From positions 62,001 through 126,000 of the forward strand of contig NZ_CAJGZK010000006.1 in assembly GCF_904846215.1 (NCBI RefSeq): 64,000 bases of DNA, given 5' to 3'. The stretch is from Psychrobacter glacincola (lineage in GTDB: Bacteria; Pseudomonadota; Gammaproteobacteria; Pseudomonadales; Moraxellaceae). The notes under the pieces are model-generated. The model worked only from the letters and a program-made list of their open reading frames with translations. It was not told the DNA's origin and searched no databases. The position numbers were made by a program, and so were the translations under genes. Of the stretch, positions 45,873-55,674 are shown one piece after another. Positions within the stretch are counted from its first letter, which is position 1; each line of letters opens with the position of its first letter.

Positions 45873-46463
45873 TTAAGTATCAAGAAGGCGGGCAATCATC
45901 TCACGCAATCTTGTCCATTCAAAATAAGCACCGGGGTCAGTCTTGCGACCGGGAGCAATGTCACTATGACCGGTCAGATGCCGACGGGTTTTGGGATACG
46001 CGTCATAGATTGCGACGATTGCTTTTGCCAATACCTCATATTGCGGCGCGCTAAAGGGCACAAAATCAGACCCTTCAAGCTCAATGCCAATGCTATAATC
46101 ATTACACTCAGCTCGACCAAGATAGCTCGACCTGCCGGCATGCCATGCACGCTCGTTAAAATTCACAAACTGCGTCATCGTACCGTCACGCTCGATAAAT
46201 AAATGTGCGGAAACTTCAGCCCCTTTTATCGTCTGAAAATAAGGATGGGCGTCCCAGTCTAATTGATTGGTGAACAAGGCTTTGACGTAGTGGCTGCCAC
46301 CATCGCCGCACGCGCCAAACTCGTTAGGCGGTAAGCTGATATTGTGAATAACAATCGTATCAATGCTGGTGTTTTTAGGTCGTTTATTAGCGTTCGGAGA
46401 TGCAAGCCAAGTGGCTGCTGATAATTGACCCTCGTTGATAGTCATCGATGATGCTATAGACAT
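45873..46463 (-). CDS. ampD: 1,6-anhydro-N-acetylmuramyl-L-alanine amidase AmpD
   Basis: The 196-residue protein (start ATG 46463, with AGAGAG upstream; an ATG at 46481 is in frame) has the Amidase_2 core: IDTIVIHNISLPPNEFG (zinc His), VSAHLFIERDG, AWHAGRSSYLGR and LTGHSDIAPGRKTDPG. It is a cytosolic zinc amidase that recycles anhydromuropeptides; its loss often induces AmpC beta-lactamase. The lytic transglycosylase at 36114 produces the upstream substrates. It stands alone. Confidence 0.94.
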   Translation of the reverse strand: MSIASSMTINEGQLSAATWLASPNANKRPKNTSIDTIVIHNISLPPNEFGACGDGGSHYVKALFTNQLDWDAHPYFQTIKGAEVSAHLFIERDGTMTQFVNFNERAWHAGRSSYLGRAECNDYSIGIELEGSDFVPFSAPQYEVLAKAIVAIYDAYPKTRRHLTGHSDIAPGRKTDPGAYFEWTRLREMIARLLDT

Positions 46464-46680
46464 AATGCTCTCTTTTATCATGGTTATTAATCAGCAGAAA
46501 AATGCGTTTTATCATAAATTTTGTATAAATAAATAGCAAATATATCGTCATTTCAGTATAAATAAGAGAGACGCAAATAATATTTTGCTAACAGTCTATT
46601 GTTACTAATAAATGTTCAAATTTTTAATGAGCGTCCGTCACGCGATAAGCGTACCACCTTTATAGTGCGAGATTTTACTT

Positions 46681-48804
46681 ATGTCTATACACTCAGTTTT
46701 AAATCGTATTGCGCTAGATGGTATGCCAATACCGCTTATCCGGTATGCACGTTTGCCCTTGGCGATAGCTGGACTGCTACTAACTGCGCAAGCACAGGCA
46801 TTTTTACCAACGCCTGCTTCACTGGTCACAACTGGTGAGCTTGCCCTTAATCCCGATACCGATACCGATACCGATAACAATGCTAAAGCCAAAGCCGAAA
46901 CAGTTGCTGAAACCGATGCCAAACAGCTGCTGACTTTATGGCGTGAGCAGGCTCAGATAAAAAATCTTGCCCAGCATACGACATGGCGCCGCTTATTATA
47001 TTTCTCTGATGACAAAAAAGGCTTGTTTGGCAAAAATAAAAACATCAGCACGGTCGATAACGCTCGTTTCTTTTTGAGCCCAAATGGGCGTGAGGATTCA
47101 GCTGCTGAGCTTGATGCCATGCTTGTTGCATTCGCTGATGAGATGGCTAAGACAACGAATAGTGCCAAAGCTAATAATGCCAAAGCTAATAATGCTGCCG
47201 AAGCTAGTAATAGTAACTCTGCGCTATGCCGTTTTCCAGCGCGTACGCAGTGGTTGAGCGAGACATTGGGCATTGATAATTCAGCGATGCAGGTAACTTG
47301 TCCAGAGCTGACGGCATGGATGCAAAAACTGGCACCTGAGCAGCTGTCTATGATGTTTGCGCAAGAGTACTTAGACAATCCTCAGTCTGCTTTTGCTCAT
47401 ACTTTATTGCGTATCGACTCAAAAGCAAGCGTGGCTGACCCAAGCCAAATTCATCATGCTTATGCGCTAAATGATACGGTCGATGGTGATACCAAGGATA
47501 ACTTTGTACTGTACACCATCAAATCTATGACGGGTGGCTATAACAATCTGATTGAGATTGACCCTTATCCAAAAAAACTGGCCAATTATCTGCAAGACGA
47601 TGAGCGTGATGCATGGACGTATCGATTGGACTTGAGCCCGGAGGAAGTAGAGCAAATCATACTGCATGTTTGGGAGACCAAAGATGTAAAACTGCCCTAT
47701 TATTTTACCACCGACAACTGCGCCTCTGAGATTTTGCGCTTGATAGATGTGGTACGTCCAGAGCAGCATTTGTTAAGTCAGTTGCCTTATGCCGTTATTC
47801 CATCAGACGTGGTACAGCTACTGAATCAAGAAGGTTTGCTTGCCAGCACCAACTATACGCCGGCTGATAGTACCTTACGCCAAGCACAATTGAATAAAAT
47901 CAAACAGCAGCGTGATCAGCTCGGCTATCATAACAATCCAAAACAGTCGCTTAATGAGATTAAGTCGGCGCAGCTAAATACGGTTTCGAGTATGTCAGCC
48001 GATGGTCAGACGTTACTCAATCATCAGATTGCGGTCTCAGATACCAATCCTCTTAATAGACATTCGCTGCAAATGGGACATATTGGCATCGGTCAGCGCG
48101 GGGATAACAATTACATTGATCTTGGCGTGCGCGCAGGCTATCACGATACCCTTGATAGTCCATCTGGTTTTCCGCAGTTTTTTGATTTAGAAGGTGCAGC
48201 GGCGACTTTTCGTTTGTATGACACAGATAATGATAAAGCCAATCAGCCAAAAAGTGTGCTGTTACAGAATTTGACTGTCATTAAAGGGCGTTCTTTTAAT
48301 CCCGTCAATTCTGCCAAAAAGGGCAAAACCTGGGGCGCGAGTATCGAGGCTACGCGCGTAAACGATGGCTCGCAGCAAGACGGTAGCGATCATTTAGTTG
48401 GAAGCTTGGGCTATGAATCAGGATGGTCATGGGCATTTGGCACGCCTAGTGCAGGTACAGGCGAGATGCCGCCGCAGCTCTGCTATACCTTTTTGGCAGG
48501 TACCGCGCAAACGGGACGTGGTATCAATAAAGGCTTTCGTGTCGGCGCAGGCGTGAACGCTGGTTGTCGTTACCAGATTAACAATCAGTTACGCGCGCAG
48601 GCTGAATTGCAACTGCCATATTGGTATCATGGCAGCAGCGATGGCTCTAACGTCCGTGGTCATTATTGGCAGCCGATATCAAGCTTAGGGCTGCAATACG
48701 ATATCGACAAAAAGCAAGCATTACGTATCAATGCCAATTATGAATGGCAAGATCGCATTGATGCCAACGACGATGTTCAGTTGTCATATCGCCGCTATTT
48801 CTAG
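46681..48804 (+). CDS. Lnb N-terminal domain (DUF4105) outer-membrane-type protein
   Basis: The 707-residue protein has a signal region ending AQAQA. Low-complexity segments follow (DTDTDTDN; a repeated KANNA stretch). A DUF4105/Lnb-type domain spans about residues 190-390 (MTGGYNNLIEIDPYPKKL, FTTDNCASEIL with Cys), and the C-terminal 250 residues of alternating hydrophobic and polar strands end in YRRYF, typical of an outer membrane beta-barrel ending in Phe. The family is related to lacto-N-biosidase chaperone-like and NlpC-like thiol folds, and its bacterial function is unknown. The SDR gene follows after 45 bp, so they may be one transcript. Confidence 0.82.
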   Translation: MSIHSVLNRIALDGMPIPLIRYARLPLAIAGLLLTAQAQAFLPTPASLVTTGELALNPDTDTDTDNNAKAKAETVAETDAKQLLTLWREQAQIKNLAQHTTWRRLLYFSDDKKGLFGKNKNISTVDNARFFLSPNGREDSAAELDAMLVAFADEMAKTTNSAKANNAKANNAAEASNSNSALCRFPARTQWLSETLGIDNSAMQVTCPELTAWMQKLAPEQLSMMFAQEYLDNPQSAFAHTLLRIDSKASVADPSQIHHAYALNDTVDGDTKDNFVLYTIKSMTGGYNNLIEIDPYPKKLANYLQDDERDAWTYRLDLSPEEVEQIILHVWETKDVKLPYYFTTDNCASEILRLIDVVRPEQHLLSQLPYAVIPSDVVQLLNQEGLLASTNYTPADSTLRQAQLNKIKQQRDQLGYHNNPKQSLNEIKSAQLNTVSSMSADGQTLLNHQIAVSDTNPLNRHSLQMGHIGIGQRGDNNYIDLGVRAGYHDTLDSPSGFPQFFDLEGAAATFRLYDTDNDKANQPKSVLLQNLTVIKGRSFNPVNSAKKGKTWGASIEATRVNDGSQQDGSDHLVGSLGYESGWSWAFGTPSAGTGEMPPQLCYTFLAGTAQTGRGINKGFRVGAGVNAGCRYQINNQLRAQAELQLPYWYHGSSDGSNVRGHYWQPISSLGLQYDIDKKQALRINANYEWQDRIDANDDVQLSYRRYF

Positions 48805-48849
48805 TAGCCAACAGTACTTTAAGTAGCATATGAAAGGCAGGCAGAAATT

Positions 48850-49692
48850 ATGATGAATACGCACAATATATTAATTATCGGTCAAGGTGATATTGGATTG
48901 CCAGTGACCAATAAACTTGCGCAAGACGGCTTAAACGTCACTGGGCTGGCACGTCGAGAACGTCAGAATTACGCATTGATTGATAAAGCTAGGTTTATGC
49001 AAGCCGATGCGTTGACGCTCACGGCGGAGCAGCTGCAAGATTTTACTCATATTGCGATTATCGTCACCCCTGATGAGTATTCAACCAGTGGTTATCACAA
49101 CAGCTATTTGGCGATTAATCAGCATTTAGCAGTGCTTGCGGATAAACTATCCAATCTTCAGCGCATTGTTTTTATTTCTTCAACGGGTGTCTATGGGCAA
49201 GATAATGGCGAATGGATCGATAAAGATACCGTGCCGATGCTGCCTAGACGCGAAGCGTCACAAGTGATATTGCAAGCAGAGCAAATGCTGCAACAAGGTT
49301 TTGATGATAAAGCAATCATCATCCGTCCAAGTGGCATTTATGGACGCGAGCGCTTAATGCGTGTGCGCAAAGCCAAAGCGCCACAAAAACAGCCGATAGC
49401 AGCTGGCACGTGGACCAATCGCATTATGGACTCTGATTTGGTGACTGTTATTACCAAGGTATTGACGATAGAAGAAACAAAGCCTATTTATATTGCAACC
49501 GATTATCTACCAGTGACTTCCTTTGCGCTGACCACTTGGCTATGTGAGCAATTAGGTGAAGCGGTACCAGTACTTGACGATAAAAATACTGCTATAAGCG
49601 GGAAACGGCTACATAGCAATATTCCGTTAGCGTGGCTGACGTATCCTGATTGGCAAGTGGGATATGAAGATATTTTGCGTCATCAAAATTGA
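48850..49692 (+). CDS. NAD-dependent epimerase/dehydratase family protein (YeeZ-like)
   Basis: The 280-residue protein has a Rossmann start LIIGQGDIGLPVTNKL, followed by FISSTGVYGQDNGEWID and RPSGIYGRERL. This resembles the YeeZ-type atypical SDR family, in which the usual catalytic Tyr-x-x-x-Lys is not conserved. The substrate is unknown. It is 45 bp downstream of the DUF4105 gene. A 9-bp tandem repeat of ATTGATAGC follows its stop. Confidence 0.78.
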   Translation: MMNTHNILIIGQGDIGLPVTNKLAQDGLNVTGLARRERQNYALIDKARFMQADALTLTAEQLQDFTHIAIIVTPDEYSTSGYHNSYLAINQHLAVLADKLSNLQRIVFISSTGVYGQDNGEWIDKDTVPMLPRREASQVILQAEQMLQQGFDDKAIIIRPSGIYGRERLMRVRKAKAPQKQPIAAGTWTNRIMDSDLVTVITKVLTIEETKPIYIATDYLPVTSFALTTWLCEQLGEAVPVLDDKNTAISGKRLHSNIPLAWLTYPDWQVGYEDILRHQN

Positions 49693-49795
49693 TAGCATTG
49701 ATAGCATTGATAGAGCCGCTATAGCCCTTAAATACATTTTTAAATATATTGTTCATGGGTGCTATTTTGTAAGGGCGCTCACTTAGGAAAATTTT

Positions 49796-50812
49796 ATGAC
49801 CCAGCCTTTTATTTCTGAAGATGGCTTACTCAGCACTGATTTTGCGGCAGATGGTCAGTATGCACACAGTCATGCGCAGCAATTAGCTGCTTCACCCAAT
49901 AGTAACCAGCCCGCCATTGTGCATCCTAATTTTGACCCCACGCAATCACCACTAGATCCTGCAAGACCGCTAACGGATATTCCAGAACCAGCGCGACGCC
50001 TAAATGGTCAGCTTCGCCGCTTATACGGCAATGCTGCGCGTTTTTATCAGCCTGATAAGGGCAGTTTATCGAAATGGGATATTATTGCTTCAGAGACATT
50101 GGCGGAGCATTTATCGTTACTAAGCGCTGCGAAATTGGTAGCGCTACCTGATGGTTTTTATCACACTCATAGCGAGCAGCCACTACTATCCTCGTTAAAT
50201 GAGATGGTTTTGCTCGATATGTCAGATATTCAGCAAGCTATTCGAGCATATCCAAAGCTAAATCGTTACGGGTTTTTGTCAGCAGATGGTACAGATGAGT
50301 TAAACAGTAAAGGAGATAATCATAAGAAAGACACCGCTAAAGCCAAAGTATCTGCTGCACTGTCTCTGCGCGCCCTGACCAAACGTTATAATCCTGATGA
50401 GCTGTTGAGTAGTATGTATGCGGATGACTGGCATGTGATATTGCAGCCGCAGCAGTTTGACACCGGCGAGGGCAGTTTGGCTACCGATATTATGGCGTGT
50501 AGCGTTGCGGTCTATGCTTTAAAGCAGTGTAATAGTCGCAAAAGTATCAATCATAGTTATAGCGCCGCGCAAATTTGCCAGTATGTTCGCAGTTATTTAC
50601 TCAGTCAGAGTATTTGTGAGCCTACTCAGCGTCATGCCTATCGGCAAATTCGAATTTTTGCAGGTCATGTGATCGTTGCTGCTCATCACTTAGGTTTGGA
50701 TATACAAGTAAGTCAGGACGGTCACGGTTATTTTAATCTCTCATCACGCTGTGGTCTTTTGACGCGCTATCCCAATATGCAAGATTATGATATCAATGGT
50801 TGGTCAAGTTAA
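49796..50812 (+). CDS. Uncharacterised protein, probably lineage-specific
   Basis: I do not recognise this 338-residue protein. The first 55 residues are polar and probably disordered. Residues 60-170 are helical (EPARRLNGQLRRLYGNA, SETLAEHLSLLSAAKLVAL), a charged linker (about 172-185) follows, and the C-terminal half contains QICQYVRSYLL, HAYRQIRIFAGHVIVAAHHLG and a Tyr/Gly-rich tail. No signal peptide, membrane segment or catalytic motif is visible, so it is probably cytosolic. It lies 103 bp after the epimerase gene and 85 bp before pyrE on the same strand. Codon use looks like its neighbours. Confidence 0.72.
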   Translation: MTQPFISEDGLLSTDFAADGQYAHSHAQQLAASPNSNQPAIVHPNFDPTQSPLDPARPLTDIPEPARRLNGQLRRLYGNAARFYQPDKGSLSKWDIIASETLAEHLSLLSAAKLVALPDGFYHTHSEQPLLSSLNEMVLLDMSDIQQAIRAYPKLNRYGFLSADGTDELNSKGDNHKKDTAKAKVSAALSLRALTKRYNPDELLSSMYADDWHVILQPQQFDTGEGSLATDIMACSVAVYALKQCNSRKSINHSYSAAQICQYVRSYLLSQSICEPTQRHAYRQIRIFAGHVIVAAHHLGLDIQVSQDGHGYFNLSSRCGLLTRYPNMQDYDINGWSS

Positions 50813-50897
50813 GCGCCAACGCCTATAATGTGCTTCATTACAATCATTTTCAAAATAATCATTTTCAAACTTTCTTTTTGTTCATAGGAATTCTCTA

Positions 50898-51614
50898 ATG
50901 CCCCATGCCCAATACGCTAACAATGTCCCATTTTCATCTCATGCCTTTATTCAACTGGCGTTAGACAACCAAGTCTTAAAGTTTGGCGAGTTTGTCTTAA
51001 AGTCTGGTCGCATTAGCCCGTATTTTTTTAATGCAGGTTTGCTTGCATCAGGTGAGATGTTGTCGCTATTAGCGCGTGGTTATGCGGATGCCCTAGCTGA
51101 AAAAGTGACTGAGCAGATGGCTACTACAAATGAGGGTAAAGGCGCACAAGAACTGGTTATCTTTGGTGCCGCTTATAAGGGTATTCCCTTTGTGGCAGCA
51201 ACCGCACAGGCTTTATGGTTACATCATGGTATCAATGCCAACTGGGGCTACAACCGTAAAGAAGCCAAAACGCATGGTGAAGGCGGTAATCTGGTGGGCG
51301 CTAATGTCAAAGGCAAGGCAGTCTGGGTATTGGATGATGTGATTACTGCTGGCACAGCGATGCGTGAAGTGGTTGAGATTTTAGAGCAAGCAGGCGCGAG
51401 TGTTGCTGGCATTATTGTGGCGCTTGACCGTAAAGAGAAAGGCTTGGCTGAGCACTCGGCGATTCAAGAACTGGCAGCAAATTTAAACGTGCCAGTGCTT
51501 GCCCTTGTTGATATTGATGATGTAATCAGCTACTTGGCAGAGGGCAGTCATCCGAACAAAAATGCGACCCAACTTGCAAAAATGCAGCACTATCGTGCTC
51601 AGTACGGCGTATAG
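50898..51614 (+). CDS. pyrE: Orotate phosphoribosyltransferase
   Basis: The 238-residue protein has LVIFGAAYKGIPFVAATA and the PRPP-binding motif VWVLDDVITAGTAMRE, with NRKEAKTHGEGG as the flexible catalytic loop, all typical of PyrE. It converts orotate plus PRPP to OMP in pyrimidine synthesis. It has a short insertion (about residues 72-84) and is slightly longer than the E. coli enzyme. ATG 50898 follows TAGGAATTC. Confidence 0.95.
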   Translation: MPHAQYANNVPFSSHAFIQLALDNQVLKFGEFVLKSGRISPYFFNAGLLASGEMLSLLARGYADALAEKVTEQMATTNEGKGAQELVIFGAAYKGIPFVAATAQALWLHHGINANWGYNRKEAKTHGEGGNLVGANVKGKAVWVLDDVITAGTAMREVVEILEQAGASVAGIIVALDRKEKGLAEHSAIQELAANLNVPVLALVDIDDVISYLAEGSHPNKNATQLAKMQHYRAQYGV

Positions 51615-51697
51615 TTAAGCGCCGTCGTTGCTAGCTATATTGTTGGCATGCTGACATAGGGTTTATGTCCGTTTTATCTATTAATAACACCACGTAA

Positions 51698-52681
51698 ATG
51701 AGTCTTCTTATGAGCCTAGAACAGCCAAAAAAATCGTTGAATATACTTGTCATTATGGATCCTATTGAGCAAGTTAATTACAAAAAAGACACCAGTCTGG
51801 CGATGATGTGGTCCGCGCAAGATCGAGGTCATCGTATTGGTTATTGTCAAATTCATGATTTATGGCTCGATCGTGGGCAGCTAATGGTCGATACGCAGTC
51901 GGTCACTGTCAAGCGTGATCCTCAAGATTTTTATACATTGGGCGACAAAAAGACGAGCACAGTTAGCGATTATGATGTGATTTTGATGCGTAAAGATCCA
52001 CCGTTTGATATGCGCTTTATCTATGCAACTTACCTGCTTGATCATGCAAAGGCCGCTGGTGTGTTGGTGGTCAATGACCCACAAGCCATTCGCGATTGTA
52101 ATGAGAAACTGTTTGCGACGTGGTTTAATGATTATATGAGCCCTACGATTGTGACCAGTAAACAGGCGCACATTCGCAAATTTATCGCTGAGCACCAAGA
52201 TGTCATCGTTAAGCCGTTAGATGGGATGGGTGGTACGGGCATTTTCCGTTTGACCGCTGACAGTCCAAACATTGGTGTGACGCTTGAGATGTTGACTGAG
52301 CTTGAAACGCTGCCAATTATGGCGCAGCGTTATCTGCCGGAGATTAAAGAGGGTGATAAGCGTGTACTTATCGTCGATGGTGTCGTGGTAGATTATAGCT
52401 TGGCTCGTATTCCAACAAAAGGTGAAACCCGCGGCAATCTTGCCGCCGGTGGTAGCGGTGTGGCAATGCCGTTGACCGATATTGAACGCCAAGTAGCAGA
52501 AGTCGTTGCGCCTATTGTCAAAGCAAAAGGGCTGATGTTCGTTGGTTTAGACTTAATTGGTGGTCGCATTACGGAGATTAATGTGACCAGTCCGACGTGT
52601 GTGCGTGAGATTGATGACCAATGTGGTACAGACATTGCGACCGATTTTATCATCGCCATCGAGCGAAAACTGGCAATTTGA
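51698..52681 (+). CDS. gshB: Glutathione synthetase
   Basis: The 327-residue ATP-grasp enzyme has NILVIMDPIEQVNYKKDTS at the start, then VMRKDPPFDMRFIYATYLLD-type sequence, KPLDGMGGTGIFRL (ATP binding) and GLDLIGGRITEINVTSPTCVREI. It joins gamma-glutamylcysteine and glycine. The start may be 51698 or an internal ATG at 51710. Glutathione links it in function to the persulfide dioxygenase and the GST gene elsewhere in the window. It is followed by a probable terminator at 52866-52898. Confidence 0.95.
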   Translation: MSLLMSLEQPKKSLNILVIMDPIEQVNYKKDTSLAMMWSAQDRGHRIGYCQIHDLWLDRGQLMVDTQSVTVKRDPQDFYTLGDKKTSTVSDYDVILMRKDPPFDMRFIYATYLLDHAKAAGVLVVNDPQAIRDCNEKLFATWFNDYMSPTIVTSKQAHIRKFIAEHQDVIVKPLDGMGGTGIFRLTADSPNIGVTLEMLTELETLPIMAQRYLPEIKEGDKRVLIVDGVVVDYSLARIPTKGETRGNLAAGGSGVAMPLTDIERQVAEVVAPIVKAKGLMFVGLDLIGGRITEINVTSPTCVREIDDQCGTDIATDFIIAIERKLAI

Positions 52682-53046
52682 TAGAGTTGCTGAAATTGGT
52701 TGCTGAAATTAGTTGCTGGGCTTGGTTGCCGAGAGAAGCTGTAAGAATAGAGTAATGTAATACCCATCTATGGGCACAATGAGCAAAAAACAGTTGTGCT
52801 AACATAGATCGTTAAAACGTCAGAGAATTAACGTTTTTATGAAGATATAGCGGTATTGATTGAAACCAAGTCGCGTTTACTCACGGCTTGGATTTTTGTT
52901 ATTGGTCGGGCAGAAATGACTGTATATCAGACAGCGATTTACACTATACTATGCGGGCTTTTAAAGTGCCCTTATTACCCGATGATTAAGATGGCTATAG
53001 GACAATAAGTCCTTCATATCAATAAAGAAAAGATAGGCAGGCGTTC
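52682..53046. other. Gap between gshB and murG
   Basis: A 13-bp unit (TGCTGAAATTGGT and variants) is repeated three times, plus a partial copy, at 52688-52733, directly after the gshB stop. A probable terminator follows at 52866-52898. The remaining 150 bp before murG should hold the promoter of the cell-wall cluster. No gene is seen. Confidence 0.5.
52866..52898 (+). terminator. Probable rho-independent terminator after gshB
   Basis: The stem CCAAGTCG / CGGCTTGG with one G-T pair and a 10-nt loop is followed by ATTTTTG. Confidence 0.65.
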
Positions 53047-54132
53047 ATGAAAACACCGCATATACTAATGATGGCTGCTGGGACAGGTGGGCATGTATTT
53101 CCAGCGCTTGCTGTTGCTGAGGAATTGACTAAGCGCGGTGCGGTGATTCATTGGTTGGGTACGGCAAACGGTATGGAGAATGGCTTGGTTGCACCAACGG
53201 GTTATACTTTTCATGCCATTGCTATGCAAGGCTTGCGTGGTAAAGGCGTTGGGCGTTTGCTGAAAATGCCCGTTACTTTATTATCAGCGACAATGGCGGT
53301 TATTAAAATTATTCGCAGTAATCAGATCGATATGGTCGTTGGTTTTGGCGGTTATGTGAGTGCGCCCGGTGGCATTGCTGCTCCTATTACCGGTACACCG
53401 CTGATTATTCATGAGCAAAATGCCATTGCTGGCATGAGTAATCGTTATTTGGCGAAGATGGCGACCAAAGTCTTGCAAGCATTTGAGAATACTTTTGGCA
53501 ATAGTCAGCTTGATCGTAAGCTTGAAACCGTCGGTAATCCAGTACGTAATGCTATTAGTGGCGTTGCTGAGCCAAGTGTACGCTACGATATAAATGACCT
53601 GTCACCTTTAAAATTATTGGTCGTCGGCGGCTCGCTTGGTGCTCAAGCGTTAAATAATACTGTGCCAAAAGCGCTGGCGTTAATAGCGCATCCTCTTGAG
53701 ATACGTCATCAATGCGGACGTAATAATGAAGCGGCGACGCAAGCGGCCTATGCCAGCGAAGATTTAAGCGCTCATCAGTTTACGGTACAGCCATTTATCG
53801 ATGATATGGCTGCTGCGTATAATTGGGCCGATATTATTGTTTGCCGTGCTGGCGCCTTAACGGTCACTGAAATTCAAAACGTCGGTATCGCAGCGATTTT
53901 TGTGCCGCTGCCGAGTGCAGTTGATGATCACCAAACGGCAAACACGCGCACCTTGACGCTACATAAAGCAGCGATTTTATTACCACAAAGCGAATTAACG
54001 CCAAAACGCTTGAGTGATGAGCTTAGTGTGCTTGATCGATCTGCTTGCCTAGAGATGGCAAAAAAAGGTCATGCACTTGCCAATCGTCAGGCCTGCCAGC
54101 ACGTTGCTGATATTATCTGGCAAACACTATAA
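53047..54132 (+). CDS. murG: UDP-GlcNAc:lipid I N-acetylglucosaminyltransferase MurG
   Basis: The 361-residue GT28 glycosyltransferase begins ILMMAAGTGGHVFPALAVAEEL and contains GFGGYVSAPGGIAA, IHEQNAIAGMSNR, VVGGSLGAQALNN and the donor-binding CRAGALTVTEI. It forms lipid II at the inner face of the membrane. ATG 53047 follows AGGCAGGCG. It is the first gene of a dcw-type cluster here; ftsW and murD, its usual upstream partners, are not present. Confidence 0.96.
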   Translation: MKTPHILMMAAGTGGHVFPALAVAEELTKRGAVIHWLGTANGMENGLVAPTGYTFHAIAMQGLRGKGVGRLLKMPVTLLSATMAVIKIIRSNQIDMVVGFGGYVSAPGGIAAPITGTPLIIHEQNAIAGMSNRYLAKMATKVLQAFENTFGNSQLDRKLETVGNPVRNAISGVAEPSVRYDINDLSPLKLLVVGGSLGAQALNNTVPKALALIAHPLEIRHQCGRNNEAATQAAYASEDLSAHQFTVQPFIDDMAAAYNWADIIVCRAGALTVTEIQNVGIAAIFVPLPSAVDDHQTANTRTLTLHKAAILLPQSELTPKRLSDELSVLDRSACLEMAKKGHALANRQACQHVADIIWQTL

Positions 54133-54193
54133 ATAACAAACACCAATTATTTTTTAATTACATTTTATCAGTCTTCTATAAAGAGAAAATGCT

Positions 54194-55633
54194 ATGCCTA
54201 CCTCTGCTAAAGCCCTAACGAAACGTTTGATTGAAATACCAGAAATGCGCCGTATTCAGCATTTGCATTTTATCGGTATTGGCGGTTCGGGGATGTGCGG
54301 TATTGCTGAGGTAATGAAGAACCAAGGCTATGAAGTAAGTGGTTCCGATATTGCTGAGAGTCTCGTTACTAAACGATTAGAGCAGATTGGTATCGATATT
54401 AATATTGGGCATGACTCAAAGAATATCGCCAATGCTGATGTCATCGTGGTATCGTCTGCGATTGACCGTAGCAACCCTGAAGTAACAGCAGCACTAGAAG
54501 CGCGTCTTCCTGTGGTACGCCGTGCAGATATGCTCGGTGAGTTGATGCGTTACCGTCATGGTATCGCTATTGCTGGGGCGCATGGTAAAACCACCACCAC
54601 CAGCTTACTGACTACCATGATGGCTGAAGGAAATTTTGACCCCACCTATGTGATTGGCGGCAAACTTAATGCATCAGGTAAAAATGCAGCCCTTGGTAGT
54701 AGTCGCTTTTTGATTGCAGAGGCCGATGAGTCTGATGCCTCATTTTTATCATTACGCCCGATGGCAGCGATTGTCACCAATATCGATCAAGATCATATGG
54801 AAACCTATGGCAATAGTTTTGATAAATTAAAAGCGGCTTATATCCAGTTTTTGCAAAATATGCCATTTTATGGTCTAGCAGTGGTCTGCGGTGATGATCC
54901 AGAACTATATGCGATGATTGACGATATTGGACGTCCAGTATTGACCTTTGGTCTTGAGCCGTTTAACGATGTACAAGCCGTTGATTTGGTCACCGAAGGC
55001 ACAAAAACCCACTTTACCGTATTGCGCCGTGATCATGAGCCATTGCATCTGACCCTAAATATTCCGGGTGTGCATAATGTCTACAATGCGCTAGCAGCTA
55101 TCACTATGGCAACCGACGAAGGCGTCGACGATGCGGCAATTACTCGTGCGCTGCAGAAATTTGAGGGCGTTGGTCGCCGTTTTGAGCAGCATGCTTCTGT
55201 CACTATCGATGATGGAGATGTTTTACTGATTGATGATTACGGTCATCATCCTAAAGAAGTCGATGCCACCATCAAAGCGGCGCGTCAAAGCTTCCCGGAG
55301 CGCCGTTTGGTCATGCTATTTCAGCCACATCGCTATAGTCGTACGCGTGACTGCTTTGATGATTTTGTCGAAGTACTCTCAAGTGTTGATGAATTATTAT
55401 TATTGGATGTCTATTCAGCCGGTGAAAGTCCGATTGCTGGTGCAGATACCAAAGCTTTAGCACGCAGTATACGTTTGCGCGGTGCTGTTGAGCCAACGAT
55501 AGTTGATAAAGACAATATTGCCCCTGTCATGCAGCGATTATTAAAAGCAAATGACATGCTGATTACCCAAGGTGCCGGTAATGTGGGGCAGATAGCTATC
55601 GAATTGGCTGCCAACAATCTATATATCAAATAA
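54194..55633 (+). CDS. murC: UDP-N-acetylmuramate--L-alanine ligase MurC
   Basis: The 479-residue Mur ligase has [17 protein letters not shown] at the start, the ATP loop [22 protein letters not shown], and the C-terminal [14 protein letters not shown]. It adds L-Ala to UDP-MurNAc in the cytosol. It follows murG by 61 bp and precedes ddl by about 40 bp on the same strand. Confidence 0.96.
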   Translation: MPTSAKALTKRLIEIPEMRRIQHLHFIGIGGSGMCGIAEVMKNQGYEVSGSDIAESLVTKRLEQIGIDINIGHDSKNIANADVIVVSSAIDRSNPEVTAALEARLPVVRRADMLGELMRYRHGIAIAGAHGKTTTTSLLTTMMAEGNFDPTYVIGGKLNASGKNAALGSSRFLIAEADESDASFLSLRPMAAIVTNIDQDHMETYGNSFDKLKAAYIQFLQNMPFYGLAVVCGDDPELYAMIDDIGRPVLTFGLEPFNDVQAVDLVTEGTKTHFTVLRRDHEPLHLTLNIPGVHNVYNALAAITMATDEGVDDAAITRALQKFEGVGRRFEQHASVTIDDGDVLLIDDYGHHPKEVDATIKAARQSFPERRLVMLFQPHRYSRTRDCFDDFVEVLSSVDELLLLDVYSAGESPIAGADTKALARSIRLRGAVEPTIVDKDNIAPVMQRLLKANDMLITQGAGNVGQIAIELAANNLYIK

Positions 55634-55674
55634 GTCTTAAAAGAATGGCTTCAAAAATATTAGGAATATTACTT

